58,775 nt of DNA from Stutzerimonas azotifigens (GCF_013522725.1 NZ_JAAMRF010000015.1:1-58775), one strand, 5' to 3'; positions 26,737 through 38,833 are shown, counted from the first letter of the stretch. Numbers and translations: made by a program. Notes: generated by a model not told the origin, from the sequence alone.

Positions 26737-27356
26737 CAGCGCCCCAGCTCGCGTGGTTGCCAGTCCTTGATCACCAGCGTCACCTGCAGGTCGTGACCCT
26801 GCAGGCGGATTCGCTCAGGCAGTGAATAGCCATCCTGTTCCAGATAGCTCAGGTACTCGACCTGCCAGCCGTCCTGGTCCAGGCGAGCCAGTCGGCCGTC
26901 ACTGTCGAGGCCGATACGGCTGCGGCTGTCGGGCGCCGGCAGTCCGCGTACCCACCAGAGCAGATGCGAGACCGGCAATCGCCAGCCAAGCTGGGCTTCC
27001 AGTAGCGCCTCGGGAGAGTCGGCTTCGAAGCGTCCCTGGCCGGCGACTTCCAGCGTCACAGCGTCGGAGCGGCCGGTCAGGCGGGTCGCTCCGCGCCCGA
27101 GTGGGCCGGACAGGCGAATGTCGAAATAGTCCTGGCGCTGCAGCCAGAACAGGGTGCCGCTGCCCGAATCCCGCGGGGCGCGGATGCCGACCTTGCCGCT
27201 GATCTGCCAGCCGTCGAGCGAGGCGATCCGGCTTTTGTGATCGCTCCAGGCGGCTGCGTTGCCGGGCCCTTCCACCGATTCGTGCGGCGTGATGCCGGCG
27301 CAGCCAGCGAGCAGGGCGATCAGTCCGATAAGCAGGTAATTACGCAAAACGGTCAT
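26736..27356 (-). CDS. lolB: Outer membrane lipoprotein LolB
   Basis: A 206-residue lipoprotein that accepts lipoproteins from LolA and inserts them in the outer membrane. The lipobox is LAGC with Cys19. '[44 protein letters not shown]' and '[11 protein letters not shown]' are typical of LolB. It starts 3 bases after the stop of the TPR lipoprotein gene and overlaps ispE. The order TPR protein-lolB-ispE-tRNA-Gln-prs is conserved in Pseudomonas. Confidence 0.94.
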   Translation of the reverse strand: MTVLRNYLLIGLIALLAGCAGITPHESVEGPGNAAAWSDHKSRIASLDGWQISGKVGIRAPRDSGSGTLFWLQRQDYFDIRLSGPLGRGATRLTGRSDAVTLEVAGQGRFEADSPEALLEAQLGWRLPVSHLLWWVRGLPAPDSRSRIGLDSDGRLARLDQDGWQVEYLSYLEQDGYSLPERIRLQGHDLQVTLVIKDWQPRELGR

Positions 27357-27359
27357 CTG

Positions 27360-29084
27360 TCAGGGTTTCTCCGAGCCGGTCAGGCGCTGCAGCGTGTCCC
27401 GCAGGATCTCGCTGTCGGGTTGCTGTTTCAGGGCATCGGCCCACACGCGACGTGCCTCGCGTTGCTTGCCCTGGGCCCAGAGCACCTCGCCGAGGTGTGC
27501 GGCCACTTCATGATCGGGGAACAGCTCCAGCGCGTGACGCAGCAGGCGCTCGGCTTCGGCGTAATTGCCCAGTCGAAAGTTCACCCAGCCGAGGCTGTCG
27601 AGGATCGCCGGGTCGTCGGGTTTGAGCGCCAGCGCCTGTTCGATCAACACCTTGGCTTCTTCGTGGCGACTGGTGCGGTCGGTCAGCGTATAGCCCAGCG
27701 CATTGAGTGCAGTGGCGTTTTCCGGATCGCGCTCGATGATGAAACGCAGGTCCTTTTCCAGGGCCGCCAAGTCCCCACGCTTCTCGGCCAGCATCGCGCG
27801 GGTGTAGAGCAGGTTCAGGTCATCGGGAAACTGGTGTACCGCTTCGCTCATCACCTGCCAGGCCTGATCGTTACGCTGCGCGCCCGACAGCGCCTCCATT
27901 TCGATCAGGTACAGCTGGATGGCGTAGTCGGGTTGCTCGTTACGGGCCTCGGCTAGAAGCTGGGTGGCTTGCGCGTCGCGACCGTTCTGGAACAGCAGCT
28001 GGGTCTGGAACAGTTTTGCGGGCAGGTAGTCGTTACCCGGCCCGACTTCGGCGAAAGCGGCAAGCGCTTCGTCGGTCTCGCCCAGTGCCTGGCGAGCGCG
28101 GCCGAGATTGAAATAGGCCGCGTCCACATGGCTGCCGCGCATGATCAGCTCTTCCAGATAGACGATCGCCTCGCGCCAGGCTTCGGCTTCCAGGCACACC
28201 AGGGCCATGGAAAAGCGCAAGTCGTCGTCGCCTGGGTACTGTTGGACCAGGGTGGCGAATTCGCCCATCGCCTGGTCGAGGCGTTCGTGTTCGACCAGCA
28301 TCCGCGCGTAAGTCAGGCGCAGGCGTTTGTCTTCCGGGTGCAGGCGCAGGCTGCGCTCGAGCAGCGGCAGGGCTTCCTTGCCGCGATCGAGCACATGCAG
28401 AAGCCTGGCGCGCAAGAGGATAGAAGGCACCTGCTGCTTGTCTGCCTGCTGGGATTCGAGCAGTTGGAGCGCTTCTTCGGCTTTGCCGTCCTGCTGCAGC
28501 AGCACCGCCTTGCCGAACAACAGTTGCGGATTGCCGGGATTGCGGACCAGCAACTGGTCGAAACTCTGCAGCAGCCCGGCGCGGGTGTCCGGGTCGGTCT
28601 CGGCGGCCGAAAGCGCGAGGAAGTCGAAATGCGTATCGCCTTGCCCCTGGAGCACCTTTTCCATGAACTCCAGCGATTCTTCATAGCGGCCGGCACGTGC
28701 CAGCTGGATCGCGGCGGCGCGCTGGGCGTCGAGGCTATCGGTGTTACGGGCCCAGATCAGCGCTGTGTCGAGGGCGGCCTGCTCGGCGCCGAGGTACTCG
28801 GCGATGCGAAAGCCTCGCTCGGCCACGCCGGGATCCTGGGTGGCGTTGGCTTGCTGGACGTAGTTGCCCAGAGCGATGTCGAAGCGATTGCGCTGCCCGG
28901 CGAGTTCGGCGACCAGCAATGCATAGAGCGATTCGCGGCTGAAGGTGCCGTAGTGGGCGGGCTCGACTTTTGGCGATTCGAGTGCTGCGCCCTCTGCCGG
29001 TGCGGTGCTGTCGGAGGCAGGCGGCGCGAAGGTCTGGCAGCCACCGAGAAGCAGCATGGCGGTGAGGGCGAAGTGTTTTTTCAT
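27360..29084 (-). CDS. TPR-repeat lipoprotein
   Basis: A 574-residue predicted lipoprotein (lipobox LGGC, Cys16) made largely of tetratricopeptide-like helical repeats. Clear units include 'LLFGKAVLLQQDGKAEEALQLLES', 'DAAYFNLGRARQALGETDEALAAFAEV' and near the C-terminus 'ATALNALGYTLTDRTSRHEEAKVLIEQALALKPDDPAILDSLGWVNFRLGNYAEAERLLRHALELFPD'. The role is unknown; such proteins scaffold envelope complexes. The start at 29084 places the signal peptide correctly. It is divergent from hemA, with a shared 186-base promoter region. Confidence 0.88.
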   Translation of the reverse strand: MKKHFALTAMLLLGGCQTFAPPASDSTAPAEGAALESPKVEPAHYGTFSRESLYALLVAELAGQRNRFDIALGNYVQQANATQDPGVAERGFRIAEYLGAEQAALDTALIWARNTDSLDAQRAAAIQLARAGRYEESLEFMEKVLQGQGDTHFDFLALSAAETDPDTRAGLLQSFDQLLVRNPGNPQLLFGKAVLLQQDGKAEEALQLLESQQADKQQVPSILLRARLLHVLDRGKEALPLLERSLRLHPEDKRLRLTYARMLVEHERLDQAMGEFATLVQQYPGDDDLRFSMALVCLEAEAWREAIVYLEELIMRGSHVDAAYFNLGRARQALGETDEALAAFAEVGPGNDYLPAKLFQTQLLFQNGRDAQATQLLAEARNEQPDYAIQLYLIEMEALSGAQRNDQAWQVMSEAVHQFPDDLNLLYTRAMLAEKRGDLAALEKDLRFIIERDPENATALNALGYTLTDRTSRHEEAKVLIEQALALKPDDPAILDSLGWVNFRLGNYAEAERLLRHALELFPDHEVAAHLGEVLWAQGKQREARRVWADALKQQPDSEILRDTLQRLTGSEKP

Positions 29085-29270
29085 AGGTATGGGTACGGCT
29101 GCTCTGCGTTCGCGGCATGATGACACAAGCCATGGGGCAAGCACATGGGGCGGCCCTGGCGAGGTGGTCGGCTGGGTTCAACAGCAGCTGGGACAATTGG
29201 CGGCGGTGGTTGTTCTGGATCAGGCGAAGTAGGACAATTGCGGGCTCCGTTTTTTAGTCAGCGACCCTGC

Positions 29271-30536
29271 ATGCCCTTCATCGCGCTTGGCATCAACCAC
29301 AAGACCGCCTCGGTGGACGTCCGTGAGCGCGTGGCTTTCACACCCGAGCAGACCGTTGAAGCTCTGCAGCAGTTGTGCCGGGTTACGGCTACTCGCGAAG
29401 CGGCGATCCTGTCGACCTGCAACCGCAGCGAGCTCTACCTGGAGCAGGATCAGGTGGAGGCCGACGCCGTGCTGGCCTGGCTGGCCAGCTATCACCGCCT
29501 CGACCTGGACGATCTCAAGGCCTGCGCCTACGTGCACACGGACGACGAAGCGGTGCGGCATATGATGCGCGTCGCCGCCGGGCTCGACTCGATGGTTCTC
29601 GGCGAGCCGCAGATCCTCGGGCAGATGAAGTCCGCCTATGCCGTGGCGCGGGAAGCGGGCAGCGTCGGACCATTGCTTGGGCGGTTGTTCCAGGCCACGT
29701 TCAGCACGGCCAAGACGGTGCGGACCGATACGGCCATCGGTGAGAACCCGGTCTCCGTGGCCTTTGCCGCGGTCAGCCTGGCGCGACAGATCTTCAGCAA
29801 CCTCGACCGCAGCCAGGCGCTGCTGATCGGCGCGGGCGAGACCATTACCCTGGTTGCCCGGCACCTGCACGAGCAGGGCGTCAAGCGCATCGTCGTCGCC
29901 AACCGTACGCTGGAGCGCGCCAGTGCATTGGCCGAGCAGTTCGGTGCTCATGCGATCCTGCTCGCCGACATTCCGGACGAGCTGGCCAATAGCGACATCG
30001 TCATCAGCTCCACGGCCAGCCAGCTGCCGATTCTCGGCAAGGGTGCTGTCGAACAGGCACTCAAACGCCGTAAACACAAGCCGATGTTCATGGTCGACAT
30101 TGCGGTGCCGCGCGACATAGAGCCGCAGGTTGGCGAGCTGGACGACGTCTACCTCTATACGGTCGACGACCTGCATGAGGTCGTCGCCGAAAACCTCAAA
30201 AGTCGCCAGGGCGCCGCGATGGCCGCCGAAGAGCTGGTGGCCGCTGGCACCGAAGACTTTATGCTGCGGCTGCGCGAGCTGGCCGCGGTGGACGTGCTCA
30301 AGGCCTATCGTCAGCAGGCCGAGCGTATTCGCGATGAAGAGCTTTCCCGCGCGCAGCGACTGCTGGCCAACGGCGCGTCCGCCGATGACGTGCTGGCGGC
30401 GCTTGCCCGCGGACTCACCAACAAACTGCTGCATGCACCCAGCGTGCAGCTGAAAAAACTTTCTGCCGAAGGCCGTATCGAGGCCCTGACCATGGCGCAG
30501 GAACTCTTCGCTCTCAACGAGAGCCCGGACAAATGA
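29271..30536 (+). CDS. hemA: Glutamyl-tRNA reductase (HemA)
   Basis: A 421-residue NADPH-dependent enzyme that reduces glutamyl-tRNA to glutamate-1-semialdehyde, the first step of heme synthesis by the C5 path. '[17 protein letters not shown]' opens the protein and '[12 protein letters not shown]' holds the catalytic cysteine. '[13 protein letters not shown]' is the nucleotide-binding loop and a C-terminal dimerisation helix follows. The start at 29271 gives the conserved N-terminus. The last base is shared with the prfA start. It leads the plus-strand block that runs through prfA, prmC, moeB and murI. Confidence 0.96.
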   Translation: MPFIALGINHKTASVDVRERVAFTPEQTVEALQQLCRVTATREAAILSTCNRSELYLEQDQVEADAVLAWLASYHRLDLDDLKACAYVHTDDEAVRHMMRVAAGLDSMVLGEPQILGQMKSAYAVAREAGSVGPLLGRLFQATFSTAKTVRTDTAIGENPVSVAFAAVSLARQIFSNLDRSQALLIGAGETITLVARHLHEQGVKRIVVANRTLERASALAEQFGAHAILLADIPDELANSDIVISSTASQLPILGKGAVEQALKRRKHKPMFMVDIAVPRDIEPQVGELDDVYLYTVDDLHEVVAENLKSRQGAAMAAEELVAAGTEDFMLRLRELAAVDVLKAYRQQAERIRDEELSRAQRLLANGASADDVLAALARGLTNKLLHAPSVQLKKLSAEGRIEALTMAQELFALNESPDK

Positions 30537-31618
30537 TGAAAGCCTCGCTGCTCAACAAGCTCGACACCCTGCAGGATCGTTTCGAGGAACTGACGGCGCT
30601 GCTCGGCGATGCCGAAGTGATCAGCGACCAGAACAAATTTCGCAGTTATTCCAAGGAATACGCCGAGGTCGAGCCGGTCATCGGTGCCTACCGCGAATTG
30701 CGCAAGGTGGAGAGCGATCTGGAAGGTGCCCAGGCGCTGCTCAAGGACAGCGACCCCGACCTGCGGGAAATGGCTGCCGAAGAAGTCGAGCAGGCACGTG
30801 AGCACCTGGCGCGGCTCGAGCAGGACTTGCAACGGATGCTGCTGCCCAGGGATCCAAACGACGGACGCAACGTGTTTCTCGAGATTCGTGCCGGCACGGG
30901 TGGCGACGAGGCGGCGATCTTCTCCGGGGATCTGTTCCGCATGTATTCGCGCTACGCCGAGCGTCAGGGCTGGCGTGTCGAGATCCTGTCCGAAAGCCTC
31001 GGCGAGCATGGCGGCTACAAGGAAGTGATCGCACGGGTGGAAGGCGACAACGTCTACGCCAAGCTCAAGTTCGAATCCGGCGCCCACCGCGTTCAGCGCG
31101 TACCGGAAACCGAGTCCCAGGGCCGTATCCACACCTCGGCCTGCACCGTCGCGGTGTTGCCAGAGCCGGACGAGCAGACGGCCATCGAGATCAACCCCGC
31201 CGACTTGCGCGTCGACACCTACCGCTCTTCCGGTGCGGGCGGCCAGCACGTGAACAAGACGGATTCGGCGATCCGCATCACGCACCTGCCCACCGGCATC
31301 GTGGTGGAGTGCCAGGAGGAACGCTCGCAGCACAAGAACCGCGCCAAGGCCATGGCCTGGCTGGCGGCCAAGCTGCAGGACCAGCAGGACGCCGCCGCGC
31401 ACAAGGAGATTTCCGACACGCGCAAGCTGCTGGTGGGGTCGGGTGATCGCTCCGAGCGAATCCGCACCTACAACTTTCCCCAGGGGCGGGTGACCGATCA
31501 CCGCATCAACCTGACCCTGTATTCGCTCAACGAGGTGGTCGGGGGCGCGGTCGAGCAGGTGATCGAGCCGCTGCTGCTCGAGTACCAGGCCGATCAGTTG
31601 GCCGCGCTGGGCGATTGA
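30536..31618 (+). CDS. prfA: Peptide chain release factor 1
   Basis: A 360-residue factor that terminates translation at UAA and UAG. The recognition tripeptide appears as PET in '[15 protein letters not shown]', and the catalytic GGQ is in '[15 protein letters not shown]'. Two adjacent ATGs exist (30533 and 30536); the second gives the conserved [10 protein letters not shown] start. It is coupled to hemA by overlap, the common gammaproteobacterial hemA-prfA-prmC order; PrmC methylates the GGQ glutamine of this protein. Confidence 0.96.
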   Translation: MKASLLNKLDTLQDRFEELTALLGDAEVISDQNKFRSYSKEYAEVEPVIGAYRELRKVESDLEGAQALLKDSDPDLREMAAEEVEQAREHLARLEQDLQRMLLPRDPNDGRNVFLEIRAGTGGDEAAIFSGDLFRMYSRYAERQGWRVEILSESLGEHGGYKEVIARVEGDNVYAKLKFESGAHRVQRVPETESQGRIHTSACTVAVLPEPDEQTAIEINPADLRVDTYRSSGAGGQHVNKTDSAIRITHLPTGIVVECQEERSQHKNRAKAMAWLAAKLQDQQDAAAHKEISDTRKLLVGSGDRSERIRTYNFPQGRVTDHRINLTLYSLNEVVGGAVEQVIEPLLLEYQADQLAALGD

Positions 31619-31686
31619 TGCGTGCCACCGCCGAGACGGTGGCCGATAATTTTGCCGCCATGGATGTTCTGCCTGCCGGATCCCAG

Positions 31687-32562
31687 ATGCTACTGCCCAC
31701 CATTGCCGCACTGCTGAAAAACGCCGACCTGCCCGATTCGCCGAGTCCTCGGGTGGACAGCGAATGGCTGCTGGCCGCTGCACTCGACAAACCCTTGAGC
31801 TATCTGCGTACCTGGCCGGAACGCGAAGTGCCGGCCGAGGCGGCCGAGCGTTTCGCGGCCAGCCTGGCGCGTCGGCGGCAGGGCGAGCCGGTCGCCTACA
31901 TCCTTGGCCGGCAGGGCTTCTGGAGCCTGGATCTGGAAGTCGCGCCGGATACCCTGATTCCCCGCCCGGATACCGAACTGCTGGTGGAAACCGCCCTTGA
32001 TGTGCTGCCCGCGTCTGTGACCGCCCGGGTGCTGGATCTGGGGAGCGGAACCGGCGCTATTGCGTTGGCTCTTGCGATCGAGCGTCCCGCCTGGCGGGTG
32101 CTGGGCGTCGACCGGATCGAGGCGGCGGTGGCGTTGGCCGAGCGCAATCGCCAGCGGCTTGGCGTGCGCAACGCGAGCTTCATGGCGAGTGACTGGTTCG
32201 TCGGTCTGGCGGATGCGCGTTTCGCGCTGATCGTCAGCAACCCCCCTTACATTCCTTCAAGCGATCCCCATCTGACCCAGGGCGATGTGCGCTTCGAGCC
32301 GCGCAGCGCGCTCGTGGCCGGTGACGATGGTTTGGACGATATTCGCCTGATCATCGATCAGGCGCCGCAGCACCTGGAGGCCGACGGCTGGCTGCTGCTC
32401 GAGCACGGCTACGATCAGGCCGACGCGGTGCGGGCGCTGCTGATCGCGCAGGGGTTCGTCCAGGTCCGCAGCCGCACGGATCTGGGCGGCAATCCACGGG
32501 TCAGCCTCGGGCGGCTGGCCTCTAACCTGCCTGTCCCGGAGGAGGGTGGCGATGCTCACTGA
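31687..32562 (+). CDS. prmC: Release factor glutamine methyltransferase (PrmC)
   Basis: An SAM-dependent enzyme that methylates the GGQ glutamine of release factors. 'VLDLGSGTGAIALAL' is the SAM site, 'IVSNPPYIPS' the catalytic NPPY, and 'RPDTELLVETAL' is also typical. From 31687 the protein has 291 residues and begins MLLPTIAALLKNADLPDSP, matching homologues. The frame is open back to an ATG at 31618 that overlaps the prfA stop (TGATG) and would add 23 residues. The ribosome site for 31687 is weak, so the longer form is possible. It overlaps moeB by 11 bases. Confidence 0.92.
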   Translation: MLLPTIAALLKNADLPDSPSPRVDSEWLLAAALDKPLSYLRTWPEREVPAEAAERFAASLARRRQGEPVAYILGRQGFWSLDLEVAPDTLIPRPDTELLVETALDVLPASVTARVLDLGSGTGAIALALAIERPAWRVLGVDRIEAAVALAERNRQRLGVRNASFMASDWFVGLADARFALIVSNPPYIPSSDPHLTQGDVRFEPRSALVAGDDGLDDIRLIIDQAPQHLEADGWLLLEHGYDQADAVRALLIAQGFVQVRSRTDLGGNPRVSLGRLASNLPVPEEGGDAH

Positions 32563-33307
32563 CGACGAACTGCTGCGCTACAGCCGGCAGATCCTGCTCA
32601 AGCAGGTCGATATCGAGGGGCAGCTCAAGCTCAAGGGCAGCCGCGTGCTGATCGTGGGGCTTGGGGGGTTGGGCTCGCCGGTCGCGCTATACCTCGCCGC
32701 CGCCGGTGTCGGCGAACTGCATCTGGCCGATTTCGATCAGGTCGATCTGACCAATTTGCAGCGGCAGATCGCCCATGACACCGAGTCGGTCGGTCTGTCC
32801 AAGGTCGATTCGGCTATCGCACGACTTACCGCGCTCAACCCCGAGGTGGTGACGCAGGGGCATCGGGCGGGGCTCGATGCCGACTCGCTGGAGACCGCGG
32901 TACAGGCGGTTGACCTGGTGGTGGACTGCACCGACAACTTCTCCATTCGCGAGGCGATCAACAAGGCGTGTGTGGAGGCGCGCAAACCGCTGGTCAGCGG
33001 TGCGGCGATCCGTCTGGAGGGGCAGCTCTCGGTGTTCGATCCGCGAGATGAGCTCAGTCCCTGCTACCACTGCCTCTATGGTCATGGCAGCGAAGGGGAG
33101 TTGACCTGCAGCGAGGCTGGTGTGCTCGGGCCGCTGGTGGGGCTGGTCGGCAGCCTGCAGGCGCTCGAGGCGCTGAAGTTGCTGGCCGGCTTCGGCGAGC
33201 CGCTGGTGGGGCGCCTGTTGCTGATCGACGGGTTTTCCTCGCGGATCCGCGAGCTGCGCGTCAAGCGCGACCCGGCCTGCGCGGTGTGTGGTGGCCTCAG
33301 TGGCTAG
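32552..33307 (+). CDS. moeB: Molybdopterin-synthase adenylyltransferase (MoeB/HesA/ThiF type)
   Basis: A 251-residue E1-like enzyme that adenylates the C-terminus of the sulfur carrier MoaD in molybdenum cofactor synthesis. The ATP loop is '[20 protein letters not shown]', the catalytic region holds 'DCTDNF', and zinc-type CxxC pairs stand at 'CYHC' and near the end at 'CAVC'. The ATG at 32552 has GGAGGAGGG at good spacing, so it is preferred over the GTG at 32546. ThiF is a close alternative, but the place after prmC fits moeB in Pseudomonas. Confidence 0.9.
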   Translation: MLTDDELLRYSRQILLKQVDIEGQLKLKGSRVLIVGLGGLGSPVALYLAAAGVGELHLADFDQVDLTNLQRQIAHDTESVGLSKVDSAIARLTALNPEVVTQGHRAGLDADSLETAVQAVDLVVDCTDNFSIREAINKACVEARKPLVSGAAIRLEGQLSVFDPRDELSPCYHCLYGHGSEGELTCSEAGVLGPLVGLVGSLQALEALKLLAGFGEPLVGRLLLIDGFSSRIRELRVKRDPACAVCGGLSG

Positions 33308-34091
33308 TCATGCGCCCATCGGGGTATTCGATTCCGGCGTGGGCGGGCTGTCGGTACTGCGCGAGATCCGATCGCGGCTGCCGGGCGAGTCGTTGCTCTA
33401 TCTGGCCGACAGCGGCCACGTCCCCTATGGCGAGAAAACCCAGGCCTTCATCCGCGAACGCTGCCAGGTGATTGCCCGCTTCCTCCTCGAGCGCGGCGCC
33501 AAGGCCCTGGTGGTGGCCTGCAATACGGCCACGGCCGCGGGCATCGTCGAGCTGCGCGAGCGTTATCCAAACCTGCCGCTGGTTGGTATGGAACCCGCCG
33601 TCAAGCCTGCCGCGCGGGCTACCCGCAGCGGCGTGGTGGGCGTGCTCGCGACCACGGGAACCCTGCAGAGCGCCAAGTTCGCCGCCTTGCTCGATCGGTT
33701 CGCCAGCGACGTACGGGTCGTGACTCAGCCCTGTCCGGGGCTGGTCGAGTGCATCGAGGCGGGGGCGCTGGACGGGGCGCATACACGAAAACTGCTCGAA
33801 AGCTTCGTCGCGCCGCTGCTTGAGGCCGGCTGCGATACGCTGATCCTCGGCTGTACGCATTATCCCTTCATCAAGCCGCTGCTGCGCGAGATGCTGCCGG
33901 CCGATATCAGCCTGATCGATACCGGCGAAGCGGTTGCCAGACGGCTCGAGGCGTTGCTCGCCGAAAAGGGCCTGAGGCGGCCGGGCGCAGGGGGTGTCGA
34001 GTTCTGGAGCAGCGGCGATCCGCAGCGTCTGGAAAAGGTGTTGCCGGCGCTCTGGGGCGAGGCGGCAGAGGTGTCGTTTTTCTCCGGTTAG
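33300..34091 (+). CDS. murI: Glutamate racemase
   Basis: A 263-residue cofactor-independent racemase that supplies D-glutamate for peptidoglycan. '[14 protein letters not shown]' with the N-terminal aspartate, and the two catalytic cysteines in 'ACNTATAA' and 'LGCTHYPF', are present. The GTG at 33300 gives the N-terminus [13 protein letters not shown] as in homologues and overlaps the moeB stop; GTGs at 33288 and 33291 are alternatives. Last of the coupled hemA-to-murI genes. Confidence 0.93.
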   Translation: MASHAPIGVFDSGVGGLSVLREIRSRLPGESLLYLADSGHVPYGEKTQAFIRERCQVIARFLLERGAKALVVACNTATAAGIVELRERYPNLPLVGMEPAVKPAARATRSGVVGVLATTGTLQSAKFAALLDRFASDVRVVTQPCPGLVECIEAGALDGAHTRKLLESFVAPLLEAGCDTLILGCTHYPFIKPLLREMLPADISLIDTGEAVARRLEALLAEKGLRRPGAGGVEFWSSGDPQRLEKVLPALWGEAAEVSFFSG

Positions 34092-34168
34092 GAACTCCCC
34101 GCTTCGCCTGGTTTCTGACATGAAGTCGATACAAAATAATTCATTTCCGCGTCGATAAGGATGTTCCG

Positions 34169-34684
34169 ATGAAAAAACTGATCGCCCTGGCTGCGCTGAC
34201 AGCCTGCTCTCTGGCACCTGTAGCTGCTAACGCCATGTCGCTGACTGCGGCGGTCGGCCAGACTGGCGAATCGACCATGACCTACCGTCTGGGGGCGCAG
34301 TTCGATTTCCAGAGAAGCTGGTTCCAGACCAGTGTTGGCCGACTGACCGGCTACTGGGATGCTGGTTACACCTATTGGGAAGGTGACGAGACCACCGCCA
34401 ACCACAGCCTTTCGTTCGCGCCCGTGTTCGTTTACGAGTTCGCCGGACAGACCGTGCGGCCTTATATCGAAGCGGGTATCGGCGTCGCGCTGTTCGAGAA
34501 CACCGAGCTGGAAAACAACGACCTGAGCACTGCCTTCCAGTTCGAAGACCGCATCGGCCTGGGCCTTCGCTTCAACGGCGGGCACGAAATCGGTGTGCGG
34601 GCGATCCATTATTCCAACGCGGGCATCAAGAAGCCCAACGACGGCGTCGAGAGCTACGCGGTGCACTACCGCATGGCGTTCTGA
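34169..34684 (+). CDS. pagL: Lipid A 3-O-deacylase (PagL family)
   Basis: A 171-residue outer-membrane beta-barrel that removes the 3-O acyl chain of lipid A, altering endotoxin and cationic-peptide resistance. A signal peptide covers residues 1-22. The catalytic triad is conserved in 'HYSNAGIKKPNDGVE': H147, S149 and E161, with the same spacing as the P. aeruginosa enzyme. The C-terminus ends in phenylalanine, the outer-membrane insertion signal. It sits 77 bases after murI, as in P. aeruginosa, with its own AAGGAT-like ribosome site. Confidence 0.92.
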   Translation: MKKLIALAALTACSLAPVAANAMSLTAAVGQTGESTMTYRLGAQFDFQRSWFQTSVGRLTGYWDAGYTYWEGDETTANHSLSFAPVFVYEFAGQTVRPYIEAGIGVALFENTELENNDLSTAFQFEDRIGLGLRFNGGHEIGVRAIHYSNAGIKKPNDGVESYAVHYRMAF

Positions 34685-34720
34685 GCCTGACGGGCGGATC
34701 GCGCCGTCGATCCGCCCGCT

Positions 34721-35038
34721 TCAGCGGTAGGCGACCAGCAGGTCGCTGCGCTCTTCCAGGCAGTCCTGCGAGCCTGTTTCGAATTCCCTGCAGATCCATG
34801 GACGGTTGGCGTAGATGGTGCAGCGCATGCTGTCGCGGTCCAGTGCCGCACACCAGCCATCGTCGAGTCGGCGCATCACCTGGCCACCCCAACGGTCGGT
34901 CTCGATATAGCGCTCGGGAACTCCGGTTTCGCTGATCAGCATGACCTCCAGCCGGCAGCAGCAGGCGGCGCAGGTCGAGCAGCTAACGGCGGGTTCTTGG
35001 GGGGAGAGGTCTTGGTGCGGGATCAGCGAGTCGTTCAT
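34721..35038 (-). CDS. YkgJ-family cysteine cluster protein
   Basis: A 105-residue protein with the UPF0153/YkgJ pattern: clustered cysteines 'CSTCAACCCRLE', then 'WCAALD...CTIYANRPWICREFETGSQDC', probably binding zinc or an iron-sulfur centre. The function of the family is not established. It has no signal peptide. It lies 101 bases downstream of the renalase-like gene on the same strand and converges on pagL. Confidence 0.88.
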   Translation of the reverse strand: MNDSLIPHQDLSPQEPAVSCSTCAACCCRLEVMLISETGVPERYIETDRWGGQVMRRLDDGWCAALDRDSMRCTIYANRPWICREFETGSQDCLEERSDLLVAYR

Positions 35039-35139
35039 CGGCGCAGTCTAACGTCCGCCAGGCGCGAGTGCATGCTTGGCGGCCGGGCGGTGCGGTTCTG
35101 CGAGGCGGGCGCCAGCCGCGATAGCGGCCGGATCGCAGG

Positions 35140-36465
<1,326 letters not shown>

Positions 36466-37485
36466 ATGACCCATGCGCTTTTGCTGGTTAACCTGGGTTC
36501 GCCTGCTTCACCTCAGGTCGGCGATGTGCGTCGCTACCTCGACCAGTTCCTGATGGATCCCAATGTCGTCGACTTGCCCTGGCCCTTGAGGCGCTTGCTG
36601 GTGTCGTTGATATTGATCCGACGTCCGGCGCAATCGGCACGCGCCTACGAGTCGATCTGGTGGGAGGAGGGTTCGCCGCTGATCGTGCTCAGCCGGCGGC
36701 TGCAGGAGAAGATGCAAGCGCAGTGGACCCAGGGGCCGGTAGAACTCGCGATGCGCTATGGCGAGCCGTCGATCGAGCCGGTCCTGCTGCGCCTGGCAGA
36801 GCGGGGCGTCGACACCCTGACCCTGGCGCCGCTCTATCCCCAATTCGCCGACAGCACCACCACTACCGCGATTGAAGAAGCGCGACGGGTGGTCGCCAAG
36901 CACGGGCTGAAGTTCGAGATCAATGTGCTGCCGCCGTTCTACGATCAGCCCGAATACCTCGATGCGCTGGTTGAAAGTGCGCGGCCTCACTTGCAGGAGA
37001 GTTTCGACCACCTGCTGCTGAGCTTTCATGGCTTGCCCGAGCGGCATATCCGCAAGCTGGTCAAGGATGCTGGACATGATCTGCGCGCCGCCGACAGCCA
37101 CGGGGTCAGCGACGAGGTGCTTGCATGCTGTTATCGCAGTCAGTGCCTGCGCACCGCCGAACTGTTTGCTGAGCGCGCGGGGTTGCATCCGGGCCAATGG
37201 TCGGTGTCGTTCCAGTCCCGGCTGGGCAAGGACAAGTGGATTGAGCCCTACACCGAGACGCGGATCGACGAGCTCGCCGCGCAGGGCGTGAAGCGACTGC
37301 TGGTGATGTGTCCGGCATTCGTCGCCGATTGCATCGAAACGCTGGAAGAAATCGGTGATCGCGGACGCGATCAGTTCATCGCGGCGGGAGGCGAGGAACT
37401 GGCACTGGTGCCCTGCATGAACGATCACCCTCGCTGGGTCACGGCACTGGCGCAGCTTTGTCGTCGGGCCGCTCAGGCCATTTGA
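36466..37485 (+). CDS. hemH: Ferrochelatase (HemH)
   Basis: A 339-residue enzyme that inserts ferrous iron into protoporphyrin IX, the last step of heme synthesis. '[11 protein letters not shown]' opens the chain, '[15 protein letters not shown]' is typical, the catalytic histidine is in '[13 protein letters not shown]', and '[16 protein letters not shown]' and '[15 protein letters not shown]' follow. The ATG at 36466 begins the conserved N-terminus; nine in-frame codons upstream are not needed. Monocistronic, with a terminator downstream. Confidence 0.96.
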   Translation: MTHALLLVNLGSPASPQVGDVRRYLDQFLMDPNVVDLPWPLRRLLVSLILIRRPAQSARAYESIWWEEGSPLIVLSRRLQEKMQAQWTQGPVELAMRYGEPSIEPVLLRLAERGVDTLTLAPLYPQFADSTTTTAIEEARRVVAKHGLKFEINVLPPFYDQPEYLDALVESARPHLQESFDHLLLSFHGLPERHIRKLVKDAGHDLRAADSHGVSDEVLACCYRSQCLRTAELFAERAGLHPGQWSVSFQSRLGKDKWIEPYTETRIDELAAQGVKRLLVMCPAFVADCIETLEEIGDRGRDQFIAAGGEELALVPCMNDHPRWVTALAQLCRRAAQAI

Positions 37486-37524
37486 GCAGCAGTCTCTGGC
37501 TCGCTGGCAAAGCTCAGGCATGAA

Positions 37525-37548
37525 AAAGGCGCGCCCGAGCGCGCCTTT
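37525..37548. terminator. Bidirectional terminator between hemH and uraA
   Basis: AAAGGCGCGC (37525-37534) pairs with GCGCGCCTTT (37539-37548) around CCGA. A-rich on the left and T-containing on the right, it can end both converging genes. Confidence 0.88.
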
Positions 37549-37559
37549 CAGCCAGCCGG

Positions 37560-38831
37560 TTAGTCGTCAGTGAGCGGGTCGTGGCCGTCGCGGTCACGCC
37601 AGCCGTGGCCGCCGGGGAGCAGCAGGTTGAGCAGAATGGCGATGATTCCGCACAGCGAGATGCCCTTGAGGCTGACATCGCCTGCCCCGATGACCATCCC
37701 GCCGATACCGAACACAAGCGTCACCGCGACGATCACCAGATTACGCGCTTCGGAAAGATCGACCTGGTGACGGATCAGCGTGTTCAGCCCGACCACCGCA
37801 ATGGAGCCGAACAGCAGGCACAGAATGCCGCCCATGACCGGTACCGGGATGCTCTGCAGTGCTGCGCCGAACTTGCCGATGAAGGCCAGCACGATGGCGA
37901 CGCCAGCGGCCCACAGCATCACTCGTGGGTTGAAGTTCTTCGTCAGCATGACGGCCCCCGTCACCTCCGAGTAGGTGGTGTTGGGCGGCCCACCCAGCAG
38001 TCCTGCCGCCGAGGTGGCAAGGCCATCGCCGAGCAGGGTGCGGTGCAGGCCGGGCTTCTTCAGGTAGTTCTTGCCCGTCACGGTGCCGATCGCCAGGACA
38101 TCGCCGATGTGCTCGATTGCCGGCGCGATGGCGACCGGCAGCATGAACAGGATCGCCCCCCAGTGGAACTCGGGAGCGACGAACTTCGGCAGTGCCAGCC
38201 AGGGCGCGGCCGCGATGGACGCGAAACTCACCACACCCAGCAGCCAGGAGAGGAGGTAGCCAACGGCCACACCGGCCAGGATTGGCACCAGGCGGAAAAT
38301 GCCCTTGCCGACCACCGCCACCACCAGTGTGGTCAGCAGCGCAGGCAGCGAGATCATCAATGCGGTGTCGTAGGGTACCAGCTGCACGCTGGCGTCACCG
38401 GCCTTGCCCATCGCCATGTTCGCCGCCACCGGGGCGAGCCCCAGGCCGATCGACATGATCACCGGGCCAATCACCACGGGCGGCAGCAGGCGGTCGATGA
38501 AGCCGGTGCCCTTGAGCTTTACCGCACCGGCCAGCAGCATGTACATGACTCCCGCCGCGACCAGGCCCCCGAGGGTCGCTGGCAGGCCGAACTCGACCTG
38601 GGCCGCCAGGATCGGGGCGATGAAGGCGAAGCTCGACGCCAGGAAAACCGGCACCTGGTTGCGGGTGACCAGGTGGAACACCAGGGTGCCCAGGCCGGCG
38701 GTGAAAAGGGCGACGTTGGGGTCCATCCCGGTGATCAGTGGCATCAGCACTAGCGCGCCGAATGCCACGAACAGCATCTGCGAGCCGGCCAGCGCCTGAC
38801 GCCAGAGCGGATCGCTCATGTGTTCCTGCAT
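37560..38831 (-). CDS. uraA: Uracil permease (UraA, NCS2 family)
   Basis: A 423-residue proton-coupled nucleobase transporter with about 14 membrane segments. The family signatures are 'GPPNTTYSEVTGAVMLTKNFNPRVM' and 'APAIEHIGDVLAIG' (the transmembrane glutamate region). It follows upp by 2 bases, so uptake and salvage of uracil are one operon. The ATG at 38831 gives MQEHMSDPLW; an ATG at 38819 is possible. The frame is open far upstream through upp in another frame, which is not coding. Confidence 0.95.
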   Translation of the reverse strand: MQEHMSDPLWRQALAGSQMLFVAFGALVLMPLITGMDPNVALFTAGLGTLVFHLVTRNQVPVFLASSFAFIAPILAAQVEFGLPATLGGLVAAGVMYMLLAGAVKLKGTGFIDRLLPPVVIGPVIMSIGLGLAPVAANMAMGKAGDASVQLVPYDTALMISLPALLTTLVVAVVGKGIFRLVPILAGVAVGYLLSWLLGVVSFASIAAAPWLALPKFVAPEFHWGAILFMLPVAIAPAIEHIGDVLAIGTVTGKNYLKKPGLHRTLLGDGLATSAAGLLGGPPNTTYSEVTGAVMLTKNFNPRVMLWAAGVAIVLAFIGKFGAALQSIPVPVMGGILCLLFGSIAVVGLNTLIRHQVDLSEARNLVIVAVTLVFGIGGMVIGAGDVSLKGISLCGIIAILLNLLLPGGHGWRDRDGHDPLTDD

Positions 38832-38833
38832 GC

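Noticed and set aside
28327..29120. Open frames on the plus strand opposite the TPR lipoprotein gene
   Set aside because: They are shadows of the repeat-rich minus-strand gene, which has a clear lipobox and TPR units.
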